Positions 1-6,985 of a stretch of DNA of 12,940 nucleotides are shown here, piece after piece; the stretch's first letter is position 1, and the number at the start of each line of letters is the position of its first letter. Origin of the DNA: an uncultured Candidatus Saccharibacteria bacterium (lineage in GTDB: Bacteria; Patescibacteriota; Saccharimonadia; Saccharimonadales; Saccharimonadaceae); NCBI GenBank assembly GCA_945916045.1, contig CAMEGH010000009.1, positions 1-12,940 of the forward strand. The letters are read 5' to 3'. Made by a program: the position numbers and the translations under genes. Below the pieces are notes generated by a model, which was not told where the DNA came from, searched no databases, and worked only from the letters and a program-made list of their open reading frames with translations.

Positions 1-15
1 AGTCGGAATTTTTCT

Positions 16-90
16 TGGCTGGGGTGGAGGGGATCGAACCCCCGAATGCATGGACCAAAACCATGTGCCTTACCACTTGGCGACACCCCA
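16..90 (-). tRNA. tRNA-Gln (anticodon UUG)
   Basis: Read on the minus strand, this folds as a complete cloverleaf. The 7-bp acceptor stem TGGGGTG/CACCCCA is followed by discriminator G and an encoded CCA (positions 18-16). The anticodon stem CATGG/CCATG encloses the loop TTTTGGT, whose middle three bases TTG decode the CAA/CAG glutamine codons. The T arm holds the invariant GGTTCGATCCC core. Length is 72 nt without CCA. The encoded CCA means maturation does not need CCA addition. It is transcribed away from the small membrane-protein gene at 284-556 and has its own strong promoter. Confidence 0.97.
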
Positions 91-109
91 ATAGATGCAC
101 GCGTACATT

Positions 110-137
110 ATTATAGCAAACCCAGCACATATAGCAA
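110..137 (-). promoter_or_regulatory. Promoter of tRNA-Gln
   Basis: On the minus strand a consensus -10 TATAAT (115-110) is preceded by TGC, giving an extended -10. TTGCTA (137-132) lies 16 bases upstream as the -35. The predicted start is near 103, about a dozen bases before the mature tRNA 5' end. Bases 91-283 hold only this promoter and the divergent promoter and leader of the next gene. Confidence 0.75.
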
Positions 138-166
138 GTATTTACGCACAAAATAGCCACAAACGC

Positions 167-195
167 TTGACTGTTTATAATTTCTATGCTAATAT
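167..195 (+). promoter_or_regulatory. Promoter of the small membrane-protein gene
   Basis: TTGACT (167-172), a 17-base spacer, and TAATAT (190-195). The predicted start is near 202, giving a leader of about 80 nt, unusually long for this window. Spacing and the bases just before the -10 (TATGC) match the promoter of the secreted-protein gene at 12135-12163. Confidence 0.65.
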
Positions 196-222
196 ATAAA
201 CATACCTTCGCTCCAGGCAACT

Positions 223-280
223 GTAGAGCAGGGTCGCTCTTACTATTGCTTGAAGTTCATTCCTACTTTGAAAGGATTCG
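223..280 (+). promoter_or_regulatory. Structured 5' leader and RBS box shared with the gene at 12225
   Basis: The predicted leader contains a hairpin: AGAGC (225-229) and GCTCT (236-240) around loop AGGGTC, extended by G223-C243 and T224-A242 across a bulged T241. It is followed by a box at 255-276 reading GTTCATT-C-CTA-CT-TTGA-A-AGGATT. The leader at 12196-12217 carries the same box with two substitutions and a 2-base gap. The box ends in the Shine-Dalgarno AAAGGA, 7 bases before the ATG. No riboswitch class is recognised; any regulatory role is inference from the repetition. Confidence 0.45.
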
Positions 281-283
281 ATT

Positions 284-556
284 ATGTCGAATATCACCGA
301 GATCACAGTACAGAAACTCGACGATGAAATTGAGTACACGGGATTTTCTCGTGCAATTAGCACAGCCGCCTTCTTTTCGTCGTTCATCGTCTTGATTATC
401 ATTGTAGTAACTGATACGACAATGTCCACAACGACTGAGGCGATAGCGATCATAGTTTTCACGTTCGTGACAGCACTGGCGTTTTTCGCTTCCACCAATT
501 CAGCAGGTCGCATCGCCGTCCTCAGAAGGGAAAAAGAACTCGCAACCCAAGAGTAA
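284..556 (+). CDS. Small two-helix membrane protein, function unknown
   Basis: A 90-residue protein that I do not recognise. A polar acidic N-terminus (residues 1-22) is followed by two hydrophobic segments, about 24-43 and 52-70, joined by a short Thr/Ser-rich turn. The C-terminal tail starts with positive charges (RIAVLRREK), which predicts both ends in the cytoplasm and a helical hairpin in the membrane. There are no cysteines and no catalytic motif. The ATG follows GAAAGGA by 7 bases. The gene stands alone, with its own promoter, a leader hairpin and a terminator right after the stop. It could be a small membrane adaptor, a holin-like protein or a toxin, but nothing in the sequence decides. 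The overlapping minus-strand reading frame looks like a shadow, since signals and hydrophobic pattern fit the plus strand. Confidence 0.75.
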   Translation: MSNITEITVQKLDDEIEYTGFSRAISTAAFFSSFIVLIIIVVTDTTMSTTTEAIAIIVFTFVTALAFFASTNSAGRIAVLRREKELATQE

Positions 557-612
557 CCCCATCCCGCGTCGAGCATTCTCAAGAAGCTCCGCTACGGTGG
601 GGCTTTTTATTT
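557..612 (+). terminator. Rho-independent terminator of the small membrane-protein gene
   Basis: The hairpin starts at the base after the stop codon. Outer stem CCCCA (557-561)/TGGGG (598-602), then CC/GG and GCG/CGC, and an inner stem GAGC-TTC/GAA-GCTC closing on loop TCAA (579-582). The tract CTTTTTATTT follows at 603-612. The stem has small bulges but the T-run is clear. Confidence 0.75.
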
Positions 613-650
613 ATTCGCCCAATTCATCCATAGCATAAGCGCCCGCAACC

Positions 651-692
651 TGCTACAATAAAACAAAAGCAATATACACATAAAAAGGGGAG
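651..692 (+). promoter_or_regulatory. Promoter and ribosome-binding site of glgP
   Basis: An extended -10, TGC-TACAAT (651-659), predicts a start near 666 and a leader of about 33 nt. No convincing -35 is seen. Shine-Dalgarno AAGGGGAG (685-692) lies 6 bases before the GTG at 699 and decides that start. This gene is leadered while its convergent partner glgB appears leaderless. Confidence 0.6.
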
Positions 693-698
693 TGTAGG

Positions 699-2429
699 GT
701 GAACATCCAGCGGTTTGTTGAACTAGCCAAAGAGTCAAACGTCTTTCATGAAGGCGAAGTTAAAGATATTGATGGAATTGCCAAATTGCTGTCGCCCGAA
801 AAGCCGCTTTTGTACTGGACGATGGAGTTTTACGACAAAGACGAAAACGACATTAAAGGTGGCGGCGGGCTTGGTATTTTGGCGGCAGATACGCGCCGCA
901 CCGCGCAGCAACTTGGCTTGCCAATGGTGGTAGTAACGCCATTTTATACCACCGAAAGCCACCAAACGCTCGATAATTTTTGGCAAAAAGAAGAACACCG
1001 CGCCGTTGTGCCGGGGCCGGAATATCGCAAGTTCTGCAACACCAGCATCAGCACTATTTGCGATACGGTTGTGCCGCTTGATGTCTACGACCGCACGCAT
1101 GGTTCTACCCGCATTGTTACTATTACCGAACCGAACTTTGGCGAATTGTACCCAGGCAGCAACAGCGGCGACCACCGCTTGTACCAAGAAGTCGCCCTTG
1201 GCTTTGGCGGGTTTAAAGCGCTCAAAATGCAGGGAATCGAAGCGCTGTATATGCAACTCAACGAAGCGCCGACCGTGTTTGCGGCCGTGGCACGCTTGGA
1301 TGATTTGATGCGCACCGAAAAGTCGCTCGACAAAGCGCTTGAAACATTGCGCAAACAAATTTTGTACACCAATCACACGCTCGTTCCAGCAGTGGAAGGC
1401 GAATTCAACCGCGCGCAATTTGAACATTTTGTCTACCCAAATATTTTTAGCGGCGAACTAAAAGAATGGATAAACGGCCTGTTTAACCACGAAGGCCGTA
1501 TGAAGCTAAGCTTGCTGACGATTGAACTTGCCGGCAAAAAAAGCGGCGTCAGCAAATTGCACGCGCGCGTGGCAGATTACCGCGATCGCTACGGCAGCAA
1601 AGTTGATTTTGAGGCGGTTACCAACGGTATTTCGCGCAAATGGATTTTGCCAAAAATCGAAAATTATTACCACATTAGCGGCATTTTGAACGCGGCAGAT
1701 TTCCCAAGCAACGACTACCAAGCGCGCTTGCGAATGCTCGATATGAACACCGTGCGCAATTTGCGAAAAGCTGGCCGCGACCACCTAAATACGGTGTTAC
1801 GCCGCCGCAAAAACCAATACGGCCACGCCACGATCATCCCGCAAGAATCGCTAATTTTTGACTTCAAGCGCCGTTTTGCTGGCTACAAACGCCCCGACAT
1901 GGTGTTTAACGACCCGGGCCGTTTGGCGCACATTCTAAGTTCGCAAAACGCGCACTTAATTATGACTGGCAAGCCGCACCCGAACGACGAAATGATGAAA
2001 CAAGAGCTCAAGCGCATTTTGACGCTCGTGCACCACGACCCAATTTTGCGCGACCGCGTACATTATTTGCAAGATTACGACGAAGAAGTCGGCCAGGCAC
2101 TTTCGTTTGGCGCGGACTGTGCGATTAACGTGCCGATTGTGGGCGAAGAGGCTTGCGGCACATCGTGGATGAAAGATATCGCCAACATGAAACTATTGAT
2201 TTCGACGCCAGACGGCGGCGTAGCCGACGTGCAGCCGATTGCATGCCTTGAAGTTTCGGGCGAAAACGAAACCGAATCGCTCTACTACAACCTTGAGGAA
2301 GCCGCCAAAATCATCCGCGATGACCACGCCTACAAGCGCGAATTGGTGCGCTCGCTAAGCGCATATTTGCCGGTGATTTCTGGCCCACGCATGATGGCGA
2401 AATATTTGCAGCTTTTTGCGCAGGAATAA
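699..2429 (+). CDS. glgP: Alpha-glucan (glycogen) phosphorylase, short type
   Basis: Phosphorolyses alpha-1,4-glucan ends to glucose-1-phosphate in the cytoplasm; GT35 family, PLP-dependent. At 576 residues it is far shorter than the ~800-residue E. coli GlgP/MalP and matches the compact bacterial/archaeal phosphorylase type. Motifs seen: GGGGLGILAAD (54-64), the N-terminal Gly loop; LNEAPTVFAA (187-196), in place of the usual NEGH segment; NHTLVPA (225-231); VTNGISRKWI (307-316); RRFAGYKR (391-398), which carries the phosphate-contacting Arg392 and Lys397 equivalents; and EEACGTSWMK (483-492), where Lys492 is the predicted PLP Schiff-base lysine. It starts at GTG behind a good Shine-Dalgarno. 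It converges on glgB, so breakdown and branching of the same polymer are neighbours but not co-transcribed. The exact substrate (glycogen or maltodextrin) cannot be read from sequence. Confidence 0.93.
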   Translation: MNIQRFVELAKESNVFHEGEVKDIDGIAKLLSPEKPLLYWTMEFYDKDENDIKGGGGLGILAADTRRTAQQLGLPMVVVTPFYTTESHQTLDNFWQKEEHRAVVPGPEYRKFCNTSISTICDTVVPLDVYDRTHGSTRIVTITEPNFGELYPGSNSGDHRLYQEVALGFGGFKALKMQGIEALYMQLNEAPTVFAAVARLDDLMRTEKSLDKALETLRKQILYTNHTLVPAVEGEFNRAQFEHFVYPNIFSGELKEWINGLFNHEGRMKLSLLTIELAGKKSGVSKLHARVADYRDRYGSKVDFEAVTNGISRKWILPKIENYYHISGILNAADFPSNDYQARLRMLDMNTVRNLRKAGRDHLNTVLRRRKNQYGHATIIPQESLIFDFKRRFAGYKRPDMVFNDPGRLAHILSSQNAHLIMTGKPHPNDEMMKQELKRILTLVHHDPILRDRVHYLQDYDEEVGQALSFGADCAINVPIVGEEACGTSWMKDIANMKLLISTPDGGVADVQPIACLEVSGENETESLYYNLEEAAKIIRDDHAYKRELVRSLSAYLPVISGPRMMAKYLQLFAQE

Positions 2430-2440
2430 AATTTGTACAA

Positions 2441-2470
2441 AAAATAACCTCCAACGACGGAGGTTATTTT
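2441..2470. terminator. Bidirectional terminator between glgP and glgB
   Basis: Perfect 12-bp inverted repeat, AAAATAACCTCC (2441-2452) and GGAGGTTATTTT (2459-2470), around loop AACGAC. A GC core flanked by A-run and T-run makes it symmetric, so it can stop transcription from both converging genes. It lies 11 bases after the glgP stop and 77 bases past the glgB stop. Nothing else is seen in 2471-2547. Confidence 0.88.
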
Positions 2471-2547
2471 GTATGGATAAGCAAAATTTTAGCGCGCAAG
2501 CGTGGCGCAAAATCCGCTGCAAATACAGTGCAATTTGCGCAAAAATA

Positions 2548-4518
2548 TTACTTTTTTCGCTTCAACACCAACGCCGATCGCGCTGGAATATACACTTGCA
2601 ACGCTTCTTTCGTCGCCACATATTCGGCATTTGCGTCCACTAGGCCTTGGCCGTCGAATGCCGTATCGTCAGAATTTAGCGCCAACATATACGTGCCATT
2701 AAACGTTGGAATTGGGTAATCGGTATACGATTCCGTCGGCGAGAAGTTAAAAATAAACAGGTAGTCGTCGCGTACGAAACTCACCACGCCATCATCTTGC
2801 TTGATGGTAATGTAATGAAAATCACCCGCGAGCTTTGCCACCACGCCAATCATCGCTTCATCGAACGCCTGCAAATACTGGTATTTCAGCAGGCCGTCAT
2901 CAGCCAAATCCCAGCGCCGGCGCGCATGTTGGTACGACCAATCATTGCCTTCGCGCGGGAAATCAATCCATTCCGGGTGGCCAAATTCGTTGCCCATAAA
3001 CGTGAGGTAGCCGCCGCCGTGTGTGCTCGCGGTCAGCAGGCGAATCATTTTATGCAAACTCATGGCACGTACAATCTCGAGGTTTTGATTGCTGGCTTCC
3101 ATGTGCCAATACATGGCTTTGTCGGCCAGGCGGAACATGATAGTTTTGTCGCCAACCAAGGCTTGGTCGTGGCTTTCGGCGTAGCTAATTACACGTTCTT
3201 CAGGGCGCGACGCAATCAGTTCGTAAAACAAATGCCCCAAATCCCATTCTTCATCTTGCTTTTCTTTGAGGGTTTTAATCCACAAATCAGGCACGCCCAT
3301 ACTCAGGCGATAGTCAAACCCGATGCCGCCTTTTTGCGTTGCAAGCGCCAGGCCGGGCATGCCGCTGGTATCTTCAGCAATCGTCAAGCTACTTTCCAAC
3401 GTTTGATGCGCAACGTCGTTAGCCATTTGCAAATATGCCAAACTGTCTAATTCCACCTCTTCACCAAAGTAATCATCGTAACTGGTAAAATCTTTGCCCA
3501 GGCCGTGGTGCGTATATAGCATGCTAGTAACGCCATCAAAACGGTAGCCATCAAATCGGAATTCATCCAGCCAATAGCGCACATTACTCAGCAAAAAGTG
3601 GGCGACTTGCGGCTTGCCGTAATCAAACGTGCGCGAATCCCACTGGCTGTGATTGCCGCGCTCGCCCGCATGAAAATATTGCCCCGGATCTCCCGCAAAA
3701 TTACCAAGGCCTTCTTCTTCATTTTTAACCGAATGCGAATGCACGATATCCATAATCACGCGAAGGCCCATGCTATGCGCAGTATCGACCAGCTCTTTTA
3801 ATTCGTCGGGCGTGCCAAAACGCGAGCTCGGTGCAAAAAAGTTTGCCACGTGATAGCCAAAACTGCCGTAGTAGGGGTGTTCGGCCACGGCCATCAGTTG
3901 GATGGTATTGTAACCAAGTTTTTTGATGCGCGGCAAAATGTGTTTTGTAAACGCTTTGTAGCTAGCGACCTTTTCTTCGGTGCTTGCCATGCCAACGTGC
4001 GCTTCGTAGATGAGTGGGGTTTTTGGTGCTACCGGACGGCGATGCTTCCATGCGTACGGCTTGCGCGGTTGCCACACAACAGCGTCAAACACCTTAGTAT
4101 CGTCGTCTTGCACGACATAATTTGCATACGCCGGAATGCGAAATCCGCTGGCGCGCCCAGCATCCCAATACATCAGCAGCTTGTAATGGTCGCCGTGCTT
4201 CAGTGCATTGGCCGGCAGCTTCAGCTCCCACTGACCATCCGCCTTGAACGAAAAAGCATACGTTTCGTCTTCCTGCCAGCCGTTCTTTTCGCTCACCAAA
4301 TAAATTGCAGTAGCGTTAGGCGCCCATTCGCGCAGCACCCAACCATCCGCCGTTTGATGCAGGCCAAAATAGTGCCAGCCCAGCGCAAATTCGTGCGGCG
4401 TCTTGTCGCCCAAAATACGCTGACGCGCTGCTTTTAGATGCTTGTCGCGCTGCTTTACGTTGTCGGCAAACGGCCGCAGCCATTCATCATAATCGAGCAA
4501 AGTTTTTTTCGTAGCCAT
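2548..4518 (-). CDS. glgB: 1,4-alpha-glucan branching enzyme, eukaryotic-type GH13
   Basis: Cuts alpha-1,4-glucan and re-attaches the piece as an alpha-1,6 branch. 656 residues. An N-terminal CBM48-like beta domain (about 43-150, with GWVLREWAPNA at 59-69) precedes the GH13 barrel and an all-beta C-terminal domain (about 555-656). Catalytic residues are Asp328 (nucleophile, YRFDGVTSM), Glu382 (acid/base, TIAEDTSGMPG) and Asp451 (YAESHDQALVGDKT); region I is MDIVHSH (256-262). Segments such as IYEAHVGMAS, EEKVASYKAF and FMGNEFGHPEW match plant and animal branching enzymes as I recall them rather than E. coli GlgB, placing it in the GH13_8-like group. The ATG is 7 bases after a TGC-TACCAT promoter box with no Shine-Dalgarno. 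No glycogen synthase is in the window. Confidence 0.95.
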   Translation of the reverse strand: MATKKTLLDYDEWLRPFADNVKQRDKHLKAARQRILGDKTPHEFALGWHYFGLHQTADGWVLREWAPNATAIYLVSEKNGWQEDETYAFSFKADGQWELKLPANALKHGDHYKLLMYWDAGRASGFRIPAYANYVVQDDDTKVFDAVVWQPRKPYAWKHRRPVAPKTPLIYEAHVGMASTEEKVASYKAFTKHILPRIKKLGYNTIQLMAVAEHPYYGSFGYHVANFFAPSSRFGTPDELKELVDTAHSMGLRVIMDIVHSHSVKNEEEGLGNFAGDPGQYFHAGERGNHSQWDSRTFDYGKPQVAHFLLSNVRYWLDEFRFDGYRFDGVTSMLYTHHGLGKDFTSYDDYFGEEVELDSLAYLQMANDVAHQTLESSLTIAEDTSGMPGLALATQKGGIGFDYRLSMGVPDLWIKTLKEKQDEEWDLGHLFYELIASRPEERVISYAESHDQALVGDKTIMFRLADKAMYWHMEASNQNLEIVRAMSLHKMIRLLTASTHGGGYLTFMGNEFGHPEWIDFPREGNDWSYQHARRRWDLADDGLLKYQYLQAFDEAMIGVVAKLAGDFHYITIKQDDGVVSFVRDDYLFIFNFSPTESYTDYPIPTFNGTYMLALNSDDTAFDGQGLVDANAEYVATKEALQVYIPARSALVLKRKK

Positions 4519-4525
4519 TAGCTTT

Positions 4526-4534
4526 ATGGTAGCA
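4526..4534 (-). promoter_or_regulatory. Leaderless promoter of glgB
   Basis: On the minus strand TGC-TACCAT (4534-4526) forms an extended -10, followed by 7 bases (AAAGCTA) and then the ATG. Transcription would start at or within a base or two of the start codon. No convincing -35 is seen. It shares a 55-base divergent spacer with the rumA-like promoter, so both polymerases compete for the same DNA. Confidence 0.5.
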
Positions 4535-4557
4535 CATTATCTGTTACCAGCGCTACA

Positions 4558-4566
4558 TGGTAAAAT
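4558..4566 (+). promoter_or_regulatory. Leaderless promoter of the uracil methyltransferase-tag operon
   Basis: Extended -10 TGG-TAAAAT (4558-4566) ends 7 bases before the ATG at 4574. That places the predicted transcription start on the ATG and argues against the two upstream in-frame starts at 4526 and 4565. The bases GAAAGGA in between resemble a Shine-Dalgarno but would lie upstream of the transcript and touch the ATG. Confidence 0.55.
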
Positions 4567-4573
4567 GAAAGGA

Positions 4574-5893
4574 ATGAAAAAACCAGTTATATTCGAACAC
4601 ATTCCGTTCAGCCACATTGTGGGCGGCGGGCAAACCATCGGGCAATTGCCCAGCGGCAAAAAAGTATTTGCGTGGGGCGTACTACCCGGCGAGACCGCAA
4701 CCATTCAGCAAACGAAGAAGAAATCGAGCTTTATTGAAGCCGTCGCTACTACTATTGAAGAAGCGAGCGGCGAGCGCGTCGAACCGGTCGACCCAACCAG
4801 CTACCTTAGCACGAGCCCGTGGCAAATTCTTGATTTCGCCAAAGAATCGCACTATAAATCTGCGTTGATCGAAGAAGCGTTCGAGCTCCACAATATTGTG
4901 TTGCCAAACGCTATCGAAACCTACACTGATGGCCGCGCGCTCGAATATCGCAATAAAATCGAATACAGCTGGTGGTGGGATAACGACACAAATCAATTAG
5001 ATTTGGCGTTCTTTCGCCGCGGCACAAAAGGCAAAATCCCAATCGAAAAAACCAGCCTAGCCAGCCCTGCGATTACCGAAGCTGCCGTGCGCATTCGCGA
5101 CGTACTGCGAGCGCGCGGGCTTGAAGCGTTCAGCCTAAAAACGCTGCTTGTGCGCGCCAGCCAAGCGGGCGAGGTGATTGCGCAGCTGTACGTCAAAGAC
5201 GACGCGTTTGACGTTTTCACTGAAGCCGAACTAACCGCCATGAACATTGCCGGCTTTGAACTGATTTTTTCTAACCCAAAAAGCCCCGCCAGCGTTATCA
5301 CCAAACGCTTACAGCAATATGGCCGCGAAGCACTAACCGACACCATTTTAGGCGTGCCATTTACCTACGCAACAGAAGGATTTTTCCAAATCAATTTGCC
5401 GGTGTACGAACAAGCCTTGAAAGACATGCAAGAATGGATTAACACTGCAAACACGCCACATGGCGACGCACGACCAGTGGTTGATTTATACGCGGGCGTT
5501 GGCTCGATTGGCCTGACGATTGGTGGCGAAAACGTGACGTTAGTGGAAATTAACGAACACGCCGTGCGCGAAATGCAGCGCAATATTGCTGCGCTCGGCC
5601 GCGAAGCTACGGCCACAGCCGTACTAGCGCCAAGTGAAAAAGCCCTCGAACACATCCACAAAGACGCCACAATTATTGTCGATCCGCCGCGCGCTGGCTT
5701 GCACCAAGACGTTATCAACACGTTGCTCGAACAAGCACCGGAACGCATTATTTACCTTAGTTGCAACCCCGTAACGCAGGCGCGTGACGTTGCGCTTCTC
5801 GCTGAAACGTACGGCATTCGAGCGCACAAAGGCTACAATTTCTTCCCGCGCACGCCGCACATCGAACACCTGGTTATTTTGGACAAAAAGTAG
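4574..5893 (+). CDS. TrmA/RlmC/RlmD-family RNA uracil-5-methyltransferase lacking the Fe-S cysteines
   Basis: SAM-dependent methylation of a uracil C5 in rRNA or tRNA. 439 residues from the ATG set by the promoter. An N-terminal TRAM-like beta domain (about 1-70) precedes a central RNA-binding region and a C-terminal Rossmann methyltransferase. Seen: FFQIN (270-274), VDLYAGVGSIGL (303-314, SAM motif I), VDPPRAG (369-375, motif IV), SCNP with nucleophile Cys397, and HIEHLVIL with the base Glu431. RlmD-type enzymes bind a 4Fe-4S cluster through a CxxxxxCGxC cluster near residue 80 plus a later Cys. Here that stretch reads PTSYLSTSPW (about 74-83), and Cys397 is the only cysteine in the protein. 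It may resemble cluster-free TrmA in this respect; the target (U747, U1939 or U54) cannot be assigned. Likely co-transcribed with tag, 6 bases downstream. Confidence 0.88.
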   Translation: MKKPVIFEHIPFSHIVGGGQTIGQLPSGKKVFAWGVLPGETATIQQTKKKSSFIEAVATTIEEASGERVEPVDPTSYLSTSPWQILDFAKESHYKSALIEEAFELHNIVLPNAIETYTDGRALEYRNKIEYSWWWDNDTNQLDLAFFRRGTKGKIPIEKTSLASPAITEAAVRIRDVLRARGLEAFSLKTLLVRASQAGEVIAQLYVKDDAFDVFTEAELTAMNIAGFELIFSNPKSPASVITKRLQQYGREALTDTILGVPFTYATEGFFQINLPVYEQALKDMQEWINTANTPHGDARPVVDLYAGVGSIGLTIGGENVTLVEINEHAVREMQRNIAALGREATATAVLAPSEKALEHIHKDATIIVDPPRAGLHQDVINTLLEQAPERIIYLSCNPVTQARDVALLAETYGIRAHKGYNFFPRTPHIEHLVILDKK

Positions 5894-5899
5894 GGCAGC

Positions 5900-6484
5900 G
5901 TGGCGAAGCAACGAACGCGCTGCGACTGGGCAAATCAAAGCCAGCTCGAACAAGAATATCACGACACCGTTTGGGGCGTGCCGGTTCACGACGACAAGCA
6001 ATTGTTTAAAATGCTGCAGCTGGAAGGCCAACAAGCCGGCCTTAGCTGGCTAACCATCCTGAAGAAAATGGACGCGCTGTGCGAAGCCTACGACAACTTT
6101 GACCCAGCAATTTTAATAACGTACGACGAAGCGAAAATCGCCGAACTTTTGCAAAACAGTGGTATTATTCGCAACCGACTAAAGGTGCGCGCCGCAGTTC
6201 GCAACGCCAAAGCCTACTTTGCGCTGTGCGAAGAATCTGGCTCGCTCGATGCGTATTTGTGGCGCTACACGAATGGCGAAACCATCGTAAATTCGCTTGA
6301 ACGCCAAGAGCAAACACCCGCACACACGCCGCTTTCAAACGAAATCAGCAAAGATTTGAAGAAGCGCGGGTTTACCTTTGTGGGTGGCACAATTATGTAC
6401 GCATTTATGCAATCGATTGGCATGGTGAACGACCATTTGGTGTCGTGTGATTTTCGGGATGCGCACAAACGCGGCGCGGCGTAA
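5900..6484 (+). CDS. tag: DNA-3-methyladenine glycosylase I
   Basis: Removes 3-methyladenine from alkylated DNA to start base-excision repair. 194 residues, normal for Tag (about 187 in E. coli). The structural zinc ligands of Tag are all present: Cys8 and His21 at the N-terminus (CDW, YHDTVWGVP), and His179 and Cys183 at the C-terminus (NDHLVSC). The base-recognition pocket residues are also there: Trp25, Glu42 (LEGQQAGLSW) and Trp50. GTG start 6 bases after the upstream stop with only a weak AGGG, suggesting translational coupling in an operon with the methyltransferase. The stop is 6 bases from the stop of the opposing gene, with no terminator hairpin between them, so transcripts should overlap. 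Confidence 0.95.
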   Translation: MAKQRTRCDWANQSQLEQEYHDTVWGVPVHDDKQLFKMLQLEGQQAGLSWLTILKKMDALCEAYDNFDPAILITYDEAKIAELLQNSGIIRNRLKVRAAVRNAKAYFALCEESGSLDAYLWRYTNGETIVNSLERQEQTPAHTPLSNEISKDLKKRGFTFVGGTIMYAFMQSIGMVNDHLVSCDFRDAHKRGAA

Positions 6485-6490
6485 TTTGCG

Positions 6491-6979
6491 TTAGCTTGTG
6501 GCAATTCGCCGGTACGCAAAACGCGTTGACGGGCGCCAATTTCCCTTAGCATCAACATCGAACTGGCGAATCACGCCGTCTTTGACTTCGCTAATGAGCA
6601 CCAGGGCAGGATTGTATGGAGCGAGTGTGCGGTAAAAGCGAATATCCGCTTGCGTAATATGGCTGCGACCAGGGTAGACTTGGCGGAACTTATCGCGGCC
6701 GATATCGTCAAAATACGCCGAACGGCCTTTTGGCGGAATATACAATTCTGGGCGCAAACCAATGCGCGCCACAACTTTCTGTACATCTGCCAACACCAGA
6801 GGTGATTTTGCGTAAATATAGGCATACAGCTGCTTCTTTTTTGTCAAAAAAATGCTCGCCGTGCCTGTTAAGCTAATGGGAATTTCTTGTGCAATCATCT
6901 GCTGAATTTCAAAATTAATCCCAAATCGATCTTTGGCAATTTGCTCGATCGCGACAGAATCCAGTAGCTCGTTCTTCAT
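6491..6979 (-). CDS. Conserved-looking hypothetical protein, 162 residues
   Basis: I do not recognise a family. The protein is soluble, with no signal peptide, membrane segment or cysteine. An N-terminal helical part (about 1-30) leads into alternating strands and helices: SIFLTKKKQLYAYIYAKSPL (about 43-62) looks like a beta hairpin, then a helix through VQKVVARIGL, then a basic, aromatic region with YFDDIGRDKFRQVYPGRSH (about 90-108). The last strand pair includes RQFDVDAKGNWRPSTRF. The mixed basic/aromatic surface could suit nucleic-acid binding, which is a guess. A GTG at 6994 is in frame, but the -10 box ends 6 bases before the ATG at 6979, so I use the ATG. Tail-to-tail with tag, head-to-head with the hydrolase gene. 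Confidence 0.75.
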   Translation of the reverse strand: MKNELLDSVAIEQIAKDRFGINFEIQQMIAQEIPISLTGTASIFLTKKKQLYAYIYAKSPLVLADVQKVVARIGLRPELYIPPKGRSAYFDDIGRDKFRQVYPGRSHITQADIRFYRTLAPYNPALVLISEVKDGVIRQFDVDAKGNWRPSTRFAYRRIATS

Positions 6980-6985
6980 GAATAT

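Noticed and set aside
184..582. Minus-strand 132-codon open frame across the small membrane-protein gene
   Set aside because: It runs through the plus-strand terminator and leader. Promoter, Shine-Dalgarno, hydrophobic pattern and terminator all fit the plus-strand gene instead.
735..1427. Minus-strand 230-codon frame inside glgP
   Set aside because: Shadow of a GC-rich coding strand; glgP motifs are unmistakable and no start signals support the antisense frame.
2797..3450. Plus-strand 217-codon frame opposite glgB
   Set aside because: It overlaps the GH13 catalytic residues on the minus strand and has no Shine-Dalgarno or promoter pattern.
4526..4573. Longer N-terminus of the uracil methyltransferase (starts at 4526 or 4565)
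   Set aside because: Both lie upstream of or inside the -10 box TAAAAT and would not be on the predicted transcript; the ATG at 4574 fits the family N-terminus.
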